Part shown: piece after piece, positions 32,200 to 45,002 of the stretch
Layout of the letters: each line of letters begins with the position of its first letter
Numbering within the stretch: the first letter of the stretch is position 1
Assembly (NCBI RefSeq): GCF_003086295.3
Contig: NC_092041.1
Span: 96,311,827 to 96,375,826 of the forward strand
Direction of reading: 5' to 3'
Length of the DNA: 64,000 nucleotides
Source of the DNA: Arachis hypogaea
Taxonomy: Eukaryota; Streptophyta; Magnoliopsida; Fabales; Fabaceae
Made by a program: the position numbers and the translations under genes
Notes under the pieces: generated by a model
What the model was told of the DNA's origin: nothing
Seen by the model: only the letters and a program-made list of their open reading frames with translations
Database searches by the model: none

Positions 32200-33652
32200 G
32201 ATGATTGGATTTTTGACGGTTTAGAATTTCACTAATGAAATCTCGTTGTAAAGTATAGTCTCTAAACCAAGCAATAATCCTTTCATACAAAAATTTGTTT
32301 GTCACAAGTACAAACCACTAAAATCTATAAACCGAAGTATTTAAACCTCGGGTCGTCTCTCAAAGGACTTGCAGGGTAGTGTTCTTGTTATTAGTTGTTT
32401 ATTTTGGGGTTTTAGATGAGAAATATGAAAAGTAAATGGAAATAAAATTTTATTAACAAAATGGTCTTGGCAAGGTTTGATGATCAAGGACCTATATCAT
32501 TATCACTAATCAAAATTATGATAGTAGCAAGGATCAATCTCACTAAGTCATTCTCTAGCTAATAACAAAGAAAAGTCAACTGAGTTATATCAATCCAAGT
32601 CCATAAATCCTAGTTCACTAATTGAAGTAATGAGGGCTAGAGTCAATGGATATCAACTATCAATCACTTGGATATTAGTAACCCAAGAGTTCCTAAGTTA
32701 TCTTCCCAAGCCAAGAACATAAAATTCTATTCTAACATTCTCCCAAGCATTTCATCAAACACTTGGAAGGTACAAACGAGAAGTATAATAAATCACAACA
32801 AGAATGAATTCTACCTACAATTGAATGCAAAGAATTAACAACAACAATCAAGGAAATCACGATTATCATGAATTACCTCAAATTGCATTATTGAAAGAAA
32901 ATAAAAGAACAACATTAGATCCACAACAAAATGAAGAAAAGAGGAAAAGTAATAGAAGAAGAAGAGAATAGTAAGAATTAATAGAGGAAAAGTAAATCAA
33001 AGCATGAATTAAACCTAGATCTAAGATGAGAGATTAACCTAAACCTAATCCTAATTCTAGAGAGAAGTGAAAGCTTCTCTCTCTAGAAACTACTTCTAAA
33101 CTAATCCTAAGGTGTGTAAAAATGATCCTAAGTCTTGAAAGATGCCTTCCCCTTCAATCCTTGGTCCTTTTAATGCATTTTGGCGCCAAAGTTGGTTGCA
33201 CTGGGCCCCATAGCTTCCCAGAATTCGCTGGGCACGAGTTTCATTTAAAAATCACGTGCGGCCTTCGGCGCGGACGCGCACAGTACGCGTACGCGTCCCT
33301 GGTCGATACTGCAATGTGTGCGCGAGAGCCTTGTGCGCGTGCGCGTCCTTGGACGAGATCAGTTCTTTGGCTTTTTGTGCTTCTCTCTACTTGCATGCTT
33401 CCTTCCTTGTTCCTTTGATCCATGCCTAGCCTATTTTAACCTGAGATTACTAGAAAACACAATAAGGCATCTTATGGAATCAAGGATGAATTAAAATTAT
33501 CAAAGTAAAGGCTTAAAAAGCATGTTTTTACACTCAAGCACAAATACGGGAGAGATAACAAAACCATGCTAATTCATTGGTTAAATGTGAGAAAATGTTA
33601 TTAAAATACTCTAAATTCAACACAAGATAAACCCTAAAAACGGGGTTTATCA
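32200..33652 (-). repeat. E 5' LTR
   Basis: 1453 bp. On the minus strand it starts TGATAAACCCCGTTTTTAGG and ends CCAATCATCA. A perfect 9-bp hairpin lies at the start (plus-strand 33626-33651). CGCG-rich patch at 33262-33355. Confidence 0.9.
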
Positions 33653-33657
33653 TTGAG

Positions 33658-35014
33658 TTTAATTAAGAATTAATTATATTTAGCCACTATGGATGCTAAT
33701 TTGAGTTTTGTGCAATACTGTTTATTTTAGGTAGCATTCGACGAAATTTGATGGAGTTTCTGCAGCACAAGAATAAAAGGAGATGGCTACGAGGAGGGAC
33801 GCACACGCGTGCGCGTGAATTGGAGATATCCATGGCGACACGTACGCGTGATTGCCACGCACGCGTGAATTGAAGATATGCTCAGCGACGCATCCACGTG
33901 ACTCGCAGAAAACACCATTGACGCGTACGCGTGACTGACGCATACGCGTGACATGTGCCACGTGCAGAAAAATGCAAAATAACGCTGGGGGCGATTTTTG
34001 GGCTGTTTTGACCCAGTTTCCAGCCCAGAAAACACAGATTAGAAGCTGCAGAATGGACAAATCAACTGGTCCCCACACCATCAGCTGAAAACTTGTTAGT
34101 TAATTCTAATTTAAATTCAAATCTTATTTTTAGGAAAAGATATTATTTTTAATTTTAGATAATTAGATTTTAAATTTATTAGGATTAGTCATAAATAGGA
34201 ATTTAGATGCCATCAGAGAACACAATATTTTTTACCAGAACCCTTATTTTTCTTCTCTGAACCATGAGCAACTAATCCTCCATTGTTAAGGTTAGGAGCT
34301 CTGTCTATTTGTATGGATTGCTTCATTTGATCTTTCTAATTTAATCCATGTTTTGATTTATAGTTCAATAATTGTTTTCGTTCTTTATTTTATGAATTTG
34401 GGTGGAACGGAAGTATGACCCATGTTCTAATTGAGTTCTTGTAAAACTTGGAAAAGCTCTTTACTTGAACAACAGCTTGAAAACATATTATCCTAAATTT
34501 CTAATTGTTTGTATTTAATGGGATACGTGACATATAATCCCCTTATTTTGGATAATTAGGATTTTTGTGGCATATAAACTGGAATTTGAACTTCACCTTC
34601 TAATTGGTATTGATTGACCAAGGAATTGGCAGTTGATGAATTTTAGAGGAGACTAGGAAGGTCTAAGGAATTAGGGTCTAGTCACATATAGTTTGCCATG
34701 AAATTAAATCTTACATGATTAAATTAGTTAGTAATAAAAAGAAATCTGGAAAATAGATAACTCAGAAGCCTTAACTGGTTTCTCAATATTTTATTCCCAA
34801 CTCATTGCTGCTTGCTTTCTGAAATTCTTAAATTACTGTTTAATGCTCTTTGAATACCAAAACATTCTTTTCTGTTTGTCTAACTAATCCTTTCAAACAC
34901 TATTGTTGCTTGATCCATCAATCCTCGTGGGATCAACCCTTACTCACGTAAGGTATTACTTGGTACAACCCGGTGCACTTGCCGGTTAGTTGTGGGTTAT
35001 AAAATATCGCACCA
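33658..35014 (+). repeat. D 5' LTR, remainder
   Basis: Continues the LTR begun at 23268 and ends ATCGCACCA before the primer site. Aligns with 54865-56234. The TATA-like CATAAATAGG near 34190 corresponds to TATAAATA in the 3' LTR. CGCG-rich patch at 33795-33965. Confidence 0.9.
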
Positions 35015-35020
35015 AGTTTT

Positions 35021-35038
35021 TGGCGCCGTTGCCGGGGA
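35021..35038 (+). promoter_or_regulatory. Primer-binding site of D
   Basis: TGGCGCCGTTGCCGGGGA is an exact complement to the 3' end of plant tRNA-Asp, six bases after the LTR end. Confidence 0.9.
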
Positions 35039-35349
35039 TTGATAGTGATTAACAACTATCAGTTGTTTGATTGCTTAGATTAGGCATTTTATTTTTAATT
35101 TTTTTTAAAATCTATTTTTTTTAAAAATTCGAAAAAATAAAAATAAAAATTAAAATAAAATTTTTTAATAAATAAATAGCACCAATATTTTTCTTAATTT
35201 CTGAATTTAAGTTTGGTGTTACCTATTTATTATTTTTTCTATCTATTTATTTATTTTATTTAGTATTTTTTTCTTAACAGGTTACCTCACTGGGAATTCT
35301 CTGCACTGTGACGTAGAGATTCCCATTCTTTCTTGTTTTCTGTTTGTTT

Positions 35350-37162
35350 ATGCGCAGGAACAGAGACAAAGAACATCTCTTAGGTTTTGATCCTGAACTT
35401 GAAAGGACTTTCAGGCGGCGTTCATAACAAGCAAGACTTTACAAGGCTGCAGAATTCAGTATGGATCCGAATAATACTGAGAATGCCAATGTGGCAAACC
35501 CGAATGGGAATGAACAACAAAGAAGAGTACTTGGTTCTTTCTCTGCTCCTACAGCAGATCTGTATGGAAAGAGTATTGTGGTGCCTCCTATAGCTGCGAA
35601 CAACTTTGAGTTGAAGCCACAATTAGTCACATTGGTGCAACAAAACTGCCAGTATCACGGTCTTCCCTACGAGGACCCAAATCAATTTATTTCTAGTTTT
35701 CTGCAAATTTGTGATACTGTGAAGACAAATGGAGTAAACCCAGATGTGTACAAACTCATGCTCTTCCCGTTTGCTCTGAGGGATGGAGCAAAGCTATGGC
35801 TAGATTCCAACTTAAGGAGAGTTTGGATACTTGGAACAAGGTGGTTACTGAGTTTCTCACTAAATTTTTCCCACCAAAGAAGCTGACTAAGCTTAGGGTG
35901 GAGGTTCAGACCTTCAGGCAGAAGGATGGTGAGACTCTGTATGAAGCTTGAGAGAGATACAAGCTACTTATTAGACAATGCCTTCTAGACATGTTCTCCA
36001 AATGGACTTAACTAGATATGTTTTATGAAGGCTTGGGTGAAATGTCCAAGATGTGCTTAGACAATTCTGCAGGAGGTTCATTGCACAAAAAGAAAACACC
36101 GGAGCAGACTATTGAGCTTATGGAATTGGTTGCTAGCAACCAATATTTATACTCCTCTAACAAGAATCCTGTGAACTTTGAGGCTCCTCAAAAGAAGGGC
36201 GTCATGGAAGTAGAAACTCTTATGCTCTTCTTGCTCAGAAGAAGCTTATGTCTCAACAAATAAGTCTACTTACTCAACAGATGGGTGGCATGCAAGTCTC
36301 AGCTATCAACACCTAAAATCCCCCTCAAGAAGCCTCTTATAACATGATAGGTAATTTTGTGTAGAATGATAATTATGATTATGCTCAAGCTTCTTCTGAA
36401 CATGTCAATTACATGGGGAGTGCTACTAGAAATCCCAACAATGATCCCTATTCTAAGACCTACAATCAAGGGTGGAGGAATCACCCAAATTTTGGGTGGA
36501 GAGACCAATCTCAGAGACCTCATAATTTTAATAACAATTCTCAGGGCGGCTTCCAACAGAATAATTACAATAACCGCCAATTTCAGGCTCAACAGCAACA
36601 ACCACCTCATCAGGCAAACTCTAAATCCCAAGAAGATTCTAATTGGAAGATGATGATGAGTTTTGTGCAGGAAACCAGAGCCTCCATTAGAAACTTGGAA
36701 ATGCAAATGGGCCAAATAAGCAAGCAATTACCTGAGAGGTCTGCAAGCACATTTCCAGGTGATACAGTGGTGAACCCAAGAGAAGACTGCAAGGTTATTC
36801 AGTTGAGAAGTGATAAAGTAACTGGTTCTGAGACCAAGGCCAATGAAGAATTAGTTGAAAAAGAATCCCCAGAGGAGAAGAAGGAAGAAGTCGAGCACAC
36901 ACCTCCTAAGCGTGCAGACAACCCTTTCCCTGATTCTCTTGACACTTATCCTACCTTGCCAAAGACTCCTGAATACAAGCCAAAAATTTCATACCTTCAG
37001 AGGCTTCAGAAGGCTTCCAAAGAAAAACAATTTTCTAAATTTTTAGATGTCTTCAAGAAGCTACAGATCAACATTCCCTTTGCAGAGGCTCTGGAGAAAA
37101 TGCCTCTCTATGCTAAATTTATGAAAGAATTGTTGACCTACAAGAGGAACTGGAAGGAATAA
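35350..37162 (+). pseudogene. gag: D gag, degenerate
   Basis: ATG 35350 opens MRRNRDKEHLLGFDPELER, matching the start of the H gag at 62804. An in-frame TAA follows within 26 codons, then the same frame resumes from 35428 with the Athila gag core (NNFELKPQLVTLVQQNC, PDVYKLMLFPFALRDGAKLW). A small deletion near 35810 shifts the frame. Further stops occur in the segment that should read EAWERYK and near 36009. The Asn/Gln-rich linker and the segment [20 protein letters not shown] at the gag-pol join are in the frame from 36413. Multiple stops and shifts mean no functional Gag. Confidence 0.8.
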
Positions 37163-40100
37163 GAAATAGTGGTGTTAACCAAGGAATACAGTGCCATTAT
37201 TCAACACAACCTTCCTGAGAAGATGCCAGACCCAGAGAGCTTTGTTATTCCTTGCACCATTGGAGATGTCACCATTCAGAGAGCTTTATGTGACCTTGGA
37301 GCTAGTATCAATTTAATGCCACTTTCAGTGATGAAAAAGCTTCAAATTGAGGAGGTAAAACCCACTCGTATTTCTCTTCAACTTGCTGATCTTTCTATTA
37401 AATTAACTGTGGGTGTTGTCGAGGATTTACTTGTTAAAGTAGGACCATTCATCTTTCCTATTGATTTTGTTATATTAGACATGGAAGAGGAGGTAAAATC
37501 CTCTATTATACTTGGTATACCCTTTTTAGCTACATGTAAAGCTCTGATTGATGTATAAAACGATGAATTAACCCTGAGGGCCAATGAGAAACAGGTGGTC
37601 CTTCATGTTTTTGAAGCTCTCAAGCACCCTAATGATTCTGAAGGGTGTATGAAAATAGATGTTGTTGAACCACTTGTTCAAGAGGTACTGAAAGCTAAGG
37701 TGCTTGATGACATTCTGGATCCTATCTTTGAGTATGAATTAGTTGAAGTTGATGATTCACCACCCCAAAAGACTATGGTTCACACGCCTAGAGCAGAGGA
37801 GGAAGCCCCAAAGCTTGAGCTCAAATCCTTACTCCCTTCTCTGAAATATGTGTTCTTAAGTGAGAATGACTCATATCTAGTTATTATTAGCTCTTCTGTG
37901 AAGCCTGAAAAGGAAGAGGCGCTTATTTCAGTGCTCAAGAGTCATAAAATAGCTCTTGGGTGGACTATTAGTGACTTGAAGGGATTAGTCCAACCAAGTG
38001 TATGCACAAGATCCTCCTTGAAGATGATGCTAAACCAGTTGTGCAACCACAAAAGAGACTCAATCCAACCATGAAACAGGTGGTCCAAAAAGTGGTAATG
38101 AAACTATGGGAAGCAAGAATTATTTATCCTATTTCTGACAGTCCTTGGGTAAGTCCTATGCAGGTAGTTCCCAAGAAAGGAGGGATGACAGTGATCAAGA
38201 ATGAAAAGAATGAGCTTATCCCCACAAGAACAGTCACATGATGGAGAATGTGTATAGACTACAGGAGGCTCAACACTGTTACAAGGAAGGATCATTTCCC
38301 CTGCCTTTCATTGATTAGATGCTTGAGAGGTTAGCTGGTCATGCATTTTATTGTTTTCTAGATAGATATTATGCATATAATCAAATTGCAGTAGACCCTA
38401 AAGATCAGGAGAAGACAGCATTCACATGCCCCTTTGGAGTATTTGCCTACAGAAGAATGCCTTTTGGACTTTGCAATGCTCCAGTAAATTTTCGGAGGTG
38501 TATGCTTTCAATTTTTTCTGATATGGTTAAAAAGTTTATTGAGGTATTTATGGATGACTTTTCTGTTTTTGGTAATTCTTTTGAATCCTGCCTTAAGCAT
38601 TTATCTCTTATTTTAAAACGGTGTCAAGAATCAAACCTTGATTTAAATTGGGAAAAATGTCATTTTATGGTTACAGAAGATATTGTTCTTGGACACCGGA
38701 TTTCAAGTAAGGGAATTGAGGTTGATAGAGCAAAAGTGGAGGTAATTGAAAAATTACCACCACCAACAAATGTTATGGCAGTCAGGAGTTTCTTAGGTCA
38801 CGTAGGATTTTATAGAAGATTTATAAAGGATTTTTCTAAAATTGCGAAACTCCTAAGCAACCTGTTGGTTGCTAATGTCCCTTTTGTCTTTGATTCTGAT
38901 TGTTTGCATGCTTTTGAAACTCTGAAAGCAAACCTTACCTTTGCTCCCATTATAGCTCCCCTTGACTAGGATTTACCATTTGAATTAATGTGTGATGCTA
39001 GTGACTTTGCTATAGGAGCTGTTTTAGGACAGAGGCATGGTAAGCTTGTGCATGTCATTTACTATGCCAGTCGTGTGTTAAATGATGCCCAAAAGAATTA
39101 CACAACTACATAAAAGGAATTATTAGCTGTTGTGTATGTTGTTGATAAGTTTAGGTCCTATTTACTTGGTTTTAAGGTTATTATTTATACTGATCATGCT
39201 GCTTTGAAGTACCTTCTAACCAAACAGGATTCTAAACCAAGATTAATCAGATGGGTGTTGCTCCTTCAGGAGTTTGATATTGAGATAAAAGACAGGAAAT
39301 GGTCAGAGAATCAAGTAGCTGACCATCTTTCCAGAATTGAGCCTGAAGCAGGAGTACAACCACCTACAGCTGTGACTGAGACGTTTCCAGATGAGCAATT
39401 GTTCCTCATTCAGCAGGCACCATGGTTTGCAGACATTGCAAATTATAAAGTCATGAATTTTATCCCAAGGGAGTACAGTAGGCAACAAGTGAAGAAGCTA
39501 TTGACTGATGCAAAGTATTACATTTAAGAAGAACCATACCTTTTTAAAAGGTGTTAAGAGAGAATCATCCGGAGGTGTGTCCCAGATGAAGAAAAATAGT
39601 AGATTCTTTGGCAATGTCATGGTTCTGAGTATGGAGGCTACTTTGGTGGTGAAAGGACAGCTACAAAGGTCCTTCAGAGCGGGTTTTACTGGCCGACTCT
39701 CTTCAAGGACTCAAGAGCATTTATAAAACACTGTGACAGATGTGAAAAAGCCACGAATCTCCCTACCAACCATGAAATGCCGTAGCAGGGGATTCTTGAG
39801 GTTGAGTTGTTTGATGTGTGGGGTATTGATTTCATGGGACCTTTCCCACCCTCACATTCAAACAAGTATATTCTAGTGGCAGTTGACTATGTGTCCAAGT
39901 GGGTGGAAGCTGTGGCTTTGCCCACCAATGATGCCAAAGTGGTAATGAGCTTTCTTTAGAGATATATTTTTAGCCGGTTTGGTGTCCCAAGGACACTCAT
40001 TAGTGATGGAGGAAGCCATTTTTGCAACAGACAGTTGGACTCTCTTCTGCAGAGATATGGAGTCTGTCATAAGGTGGCAACCCCCTATCACCCTCAGACA

Positions 40101-40676
40101 AGTGGACAGGTTGAAGTTTCCAACAGGGAACTTAAGAGGATTCTAGACAAGACTGTCAGTGTTTCAAGAAAGGACTGGTCTAGGAAGCTTGATGATGCTC
40201 TCTGGGCATACCAGACAGCGTACAAGACTCCCATTGGCATGTCCCCTTACCAGTTGGTCTATGACAAAGCCTATCACTTGCCAGTTGAGCTGGAGCATAA
40301 AGATTACTAGGTAATCAAGTATCTGAACCTTGATTCAGAAGCTGTAGGAATTAAGCGAATGCTTCAGCTAAATGAGCTTGATGAATTCAGATATTCAGCC
40401 TATGAGAATGCCAAGCTCTATAAAGAAAGAACTAAGTTACTGCATGACAAGAAGATTGCCATCAGAGTCTTTGAGTCAGAACAAAGAGTGCTTCTATATA
40501 ATTCAAGGCTCAAATTCTTCCCCGGGAAGCTGAAATCTCAATGGTCAAGACCGTTTGTGGTTACCAGAGCTTCAATATATGGTCATGTGGAAATACAAGA
40601 AGAGAATTATGACAGGAAATTTACAGTGAATATCCAGAGGTTGAAGCACTATCTTGGAGGCGAGATTGATCGCTAG
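37163..40676 (+). pseudogene. pol: D pol, degenerate (PR-RT-RH-INT)
   Basis: An Athila-lineage pol in pieces: protease with [13 protein letters not shown] at 37169-37558; reverse transcriptase with MPFGLCNAP and the [10 protein letters not shown] box at 38319-38969; RNase H with [13 protein letters not shown] at 39132-39527; integrase core and C-terminus at about 39530-40676 ([15 protein letters not shown]). Compared with the intact F pol in this window, stops replace codons at 37556, 38239, 38314, 38967, 39111, 39525, 39957 and 40308, many at positions that are Trp or Gln in F, and there are frameshifts near 37990 and 38300. The gene order is retained end to end, so decay is by point mutation and small indels rather than large deletion. 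Confidence 0.85.
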
Positions 40677-42634
40677 AGGTCCACTCATCTGCTGAACTAG
40701 CAGAGCTGACCGTCAAGCTAGTGACGTTAAAGAAGCACTTGTCAGGAGGCAACCCGATATATTCGTATCCTTAGCCATTTTTCTTAGTAGTAGTTTTCTT
40801 ATTTATTTTATTTGAGTTCTTCCTAATTTTCTGATCATGCAGCTATGTTATTCCAGGAACCGTTTATTTCAAAAAAAAGAGACCGCACACGACGCGCAAG
40901 CGTCATTGACGCGAACGCGTCAACCATGAGTGCGTGAAAAACAAAATTGACAGAGAGTTGCGCGAGAATGGCACTGGAACCAAGCCTTTAGCACAAACAA
41001 CCCACGCGTACGCGCACCCCACACGTGCGCGTTGTTTGCAATTATCGCTATCCACGCGTACGCATCAATGACGTGGATGCGTGACTTGAAAAATTGACGT
41101 AAAAGAGTGTTTGGGCAGAGAGTTATGCTGGCTTGGGGCAAAAAGTGTGCTAAAAGCACAAATTTGGTCACGCGGATGCGTGACCGACGCGTCCGCGTCA
41201 ATTGCACATATGTTTTTCCACGCGTTCGCGTGCATGACGCAAACGCGTCGCATGAAATTATTGGTTCCCAAGCCACGCGAACAGAGAGTTGTGCATGCGC
41301 GCAGCCAGCTTCGCGCGAATCACACAAAACCCATGGCATGCGGACGCGTGCCTGACGCTAACGCGTCATTTAGAAAATTTACGACCCACACGTACACGTC
41401 GCCTTCGCCGCACGCGTTCGCGTCGCCTTCGCCGCACAACTACACTTGTTCACCGCACATTTTTCACTTTTCTCTCTCTCTCTCTCTCTCTCTCACTCCT
41501 AATTCTCTCTTGTTTTTTTATCTTTATATTTTTCTATCCTCTCACTATTTGTTTTTATTTTCATTTCTTCTTTGCTTGAGGAAAAGCAAACCTTTAAGTT
41601 TGGTGTTGACGCTGCGCTTATGGGTTTTCTGGCACAAAAGGGAGGCGAATCATCTTCACAGAGGAGCGCAACCTGATGAATAAAGTGACCGCTAGGATAA
41701 TTAAGGTGGTTGAGTTCCTTTCATTTTTTATTCCTCCCCTCTTTTTCTATGTTATGTTCTAGTTTTTGGCTATTTTGCTTTGTTTGTTGCATGATTCTTT
41801 ATTAGTTAGAATCCTAGGACTAGTTTAGATTTCTCTTAATTGCTTTAATTCTGAAAAGATGTCTCTTGTATTACCCACTGAGCTTGAAATCAAAATTTTT
41901 TTAAAATGATGTATTGCATGAGAAATTGAGTTAATTTTAAGAGTAGTCTTATTTACTTAAATGTGGTGGTATTAATTATAATTCTGAATGCATGATATGA
42001 ACAGTGCATATTTGAATTTGAATCAAGGGATGTTGATGTATAAGGAACAAGAATTTAGAGAATTATTATGACTTCTCTGAAATAAACAAAAATTTAATCC
42101 TTGAAGCAAAAGAAACAGCAAAAGAAAAAAATAAATAAATAATAATAAAAGCAAGGTCCAAGGCTCTGAGCATCATTGACTAGGGAGGTCAGACATGATT
42201 AAAAGCTCAAAGAGTTATTTCCCTAGTCATATGCTTGTGGTGTGATTGTGTCAAGTAATCCTTGAGACAGAACACTTAGAGTCGAGACCAAGTGCGTTTA
42301 ACAGAGTATTCCAAAGGCTTTGAGCACCACTGTCTGGGAGTAACTGAAAGAAAAATCAGGACTCAAAGAGAGTCCCCCAGTTAAGTGCTTGTGGTGTTTC
42401 TGTGTCAAGTAATCCTTGGGACAAAAACATTTAAAGTCACAGCTAGGCTCAAGGTGCAAAGCACCAAAGAAAAATAAATTAAACTAAATTTTGCTGTGAT
42501 CAAGGATTAAACTGAAATATAAAGATCAGAGAATTTATAATATTATCCGGATTCTAATTCCGAATGACAATGACATCCTCCTTATTCAAAGGAGAGTGAG
42601 ATGCCAAACCTATCCAGGATTACAGTTATAAACC
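40677..42634 (+). other. D 3' non-coding region, left part
   Basis: 40885-41440 is a CGCG-rich patch. 41466-41494 is a (CT)n microsatellite. AAGTTTGGTGTTG appears at 41598. 42150-42600 has two related units of about 150 bp, each with GTGCTTGTGGTGT and GTCAAGTAATCCTTG. No ORF is supported. The last five bases AAACC are duplicated after F. D therefore lacks an env-like ORF. Confidence 0.65.
41466..41494. repeat. (CT)n microsatellite
   Basis: About 14 CT units in the D 3' region. Confidence 0.9.
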
Positions 42635-42896
42635 TTATGCCAGGGCATTTTGGCCAGTTTCACTGACCTTTCTTTACTGTTTTTAAGGTAGTTTCATGCA
42701 TTTTCTTAAGGAATAAGCTAGTTTTGGGTAGATATTCACTTACATCTTGTTTCAAGCATACATTGTGCAATTTACATGATTTCATGAGAATTTTGCATGA
42801 ATTATATGACAAATTGGATGATGCATGTCTCATGACTTGGATTAGAACTTTGATGCACTTTGCTGCTTAATTTCAGGATAAAAGAAGCAAAGAAGA

Positions 42897-43870
42897 ACCA
42901 CGTTAGCATTCACGTTAGTTCAACTAACGTGACCTCTAACGTGGAATGGGAGCTGGCTTGCAAAGTTAGTGAGAAAGGTAATCGCCAATAAGGTCCTTGA
43001 AGCCATCACAGCCCACGTTAAGAGTCACATTAACTAAGTTAATGTGAACTCTAACGTGGAAGAAGACAACAAGGCCAACGTTAGTGACACTCTCCTTTGT
43101 CACTAACGTTGGACCAAGCTCATAATTGGCCACATTAGTTGCCACATTAACTTAGTTAACGTGGACGCTAACGTTGGAAAGCAAAAGAGAAGCCAACGTT
43201 AGTGACATTCACCTTTGTCACTAACGTTTGCCAAGCCTCCATGAGCCACGTTAACTCCCACGTTAACTTAGTTAACGTGGAAGCTAACGTGGAGAGAGCA
43301 ATTGATCGCCAACGTTAGTGACACTTACCTTTCTCACTAACGTTGGGTTGAACCACCAAGAGCCACATGAGCAATGTTAACTCCCACGTTAACTTAGTTA
43401 ACGTGGAAGTTAACGTGGATAAAGAGATAATGAGCCAACGTTAGTGATACTCACCTTTGTCACTAACGTTGGAGATGGCTAGCATTACTACGTTAGAAGC
43501 CACGTTAACCTAGTTAACGTGGACTCTAACGTGGGAAGTAGGGGCACATTGGAACATTAGTGACAAAGGTAAGTGTCACTAACATTCTCGAAGGATTGGC
43601 ATTACTACGTTAGAAGCCACGTTAACCTAGTTAATGTGGACTCTAACGTAAGGAGAAGGGGTGACTCATCACGTTATTGGGAAAGGTAAGTCCCAATAAT
43701 GTATGCGAAGGGCCAAGAGGCAATGTTAGTGGTCACGTTAGTGCCACTAACGTTGAAGTCAACGTGATCATATTTGGGTTAGGAACGTTAGTGAAAAAGG
43801 TGATTGTCACTAACGTTCTCGAACCCACACTTTCACTTAACGTTGACACCACTAACGTCCTCAGCCAAAG
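42897..43870. repeat. Palindrome array in the F 5' LTR
   Basis: Two alternating module types. One is CACGTTAACTTAGTTAACGTGG-like: arms CCACGTTAAC and GTTAACGTGG around CTTA. The other is an inverted repeat of AACGTTAGTGACA with a 6-10 bp spacer containing CACCTTT, for example 43077-43110, 43196-43229, 43311-43345 and 43436-43470. Near 43553, 43674 and 43788 the spacer appears reversed (AAAGGTAAGTG). About eight modules of the second type are visible. The copy in the 3' LTR is 52596-53555. Confidence 0.9.
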
Positions 43871-43999
43871 TCCCTGCCTACTTCACATTTTCTCTCTGCA
43901 AGCAAAGCTAAACCCAATAAAAAGGATAACTGCTTCAAACTCAAGATCCAGAGGCCCATACCCAAGACTTGAAGAGCCAACTAGAAGATCAGAAGAGTA

Positions 44000-44008
44000 G
44001 TATATATA
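44000..44008 (+). promoter_or_regulatory. TATA box of the F LTR
   Basis: GTATATATAGG follows the palindrome array by about 130 bp. The same site is at 53689-53697 in the 3' LTR. Its position fits the U3/R border. Confidence 0.55.
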
Positions 44009-45002
44009 GGAGTAACTTTGAATTAAAAAGGAGTTGGAAACTTTAGGAGCCTGGGGGGCATAGAACTACTCTCTGTATTTTTACTTTCTCTACAACTTCT
44101 AGTTTTACCTTCATGATGTATTCTCCATCTTTGTTTTCATTTTTCAGAGCTATGAACAACTAAACCCCTTTCATTGGGTTAGGGAGCTCTGCTGCAATTT
44201 GATGGATCAATATTAGTTTTCATTCTTCTTCTTCTATCTTTTCTCTGGAGTTTTACTAGAAAGCTTCAATCTTCATCCAATTGGGTAGTTATCTTGGAAA
44301 AGAAACTATTCATACTTGGATCTCTTCGGAACCTTGGAAAAGGAATGAAGAGATCATGCTAGAAATGCTTTCTCATGCTGGATCAAATTGGGTTTGGATG
44401 GATATGTGACTATAATCCTACCAATACTTGATTTGGGAATGCATGTGGTATAATCAGTGCCCATACTTCATCTCTTCTCATGAGCAATTGACCAAGGAAT
44501 TGGCAATTGATCAAGATTTGAGAGATTGGATTACCAAGGAATTGGAATTCAATCACTTAAGATTGCCAAGGAGATCAATGAATGCATTGATTGAGGAAGA
44601 GATGAAAATGAATTTGATCCGGAGAATGCAACATCTCCTAAGCCCAATGAATTCCCATTTCTGATCTTACCCATTCTCTTTAATTTCTGCCATTTACTTT
44701 TAATGAGCATTTCCCCCATTCCCATTTAAGATTCTGCAATTTGCTTTATGCCATTTACATTCAGCTCTTTATTTCTAGCATTTACTTTTTCTGCTATTTA
44801 CTTTCCCGCTATTTAAATTTCTGCAAATCTCAAATCAAATTCTGATTTGTTCAACTAGAACATTCTTCTAATTAAAGTTGCTTGATCAATCAATCTCTGT
44901 GGGATTCGACCTCACTCTATAGTGAGTTTTTACTTGACGACAATTCGGTACACTTGCCGAAGGAAATTTGTTGAGAGACAAGTTTTCCGTGCATCAAGTT
45001 TA

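Larger units (their letters stand above)
23325..33652 (-). mobile_element. Element E: non-autonomous Athila-like element
   Basis: A complete minus-strand element of 10,328 bp with target duplication TTGAG. The 5' LTR is 32200-33652, the primer site 32178-32195 and the 3' LTR 23325-24791. On the minus strand GTGTGGGGAGGT directly precedes the 3' LTR and is a normal polypurine tract (plus-strand 24792-24803). There is no protease, reverse transcriptase or integrase. Instead it encodes a Tyr/Pro/Gln-rich ORF near the 5' end and a Transposase_32-like ORF in the position of an env gene. It would need enzymes from an autonomous Athila element. Confidence 0.9.
42635..44996 (+). repeat. F 5' LTR
   Basis: 2362 bp, TTATGCCAGGGC to CCGTGCATCA. 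About the first 1.2 kb holds a dense palindrome array (42897-43870), followed by a TATA box and R/U5-like sequence. Confidence 0.95.

Noticed and set aside
42897..43870. CRISPR-like or MITE array in the F LTR
   Set aside because: Units are palindromes without uniform spacers, the host is a plant, and both LTRs carry the array, so it belongs to the element.
43677..44000. A 107-codon frame in the F LTR, repeated at 53365-53688, and a 78-codon frame at 44428 and 54118
   Set aside because: They occur twice because LTRs are duplicated. The first runs through the palindrome array, giving low-complexity protein; neither has a recognised family.
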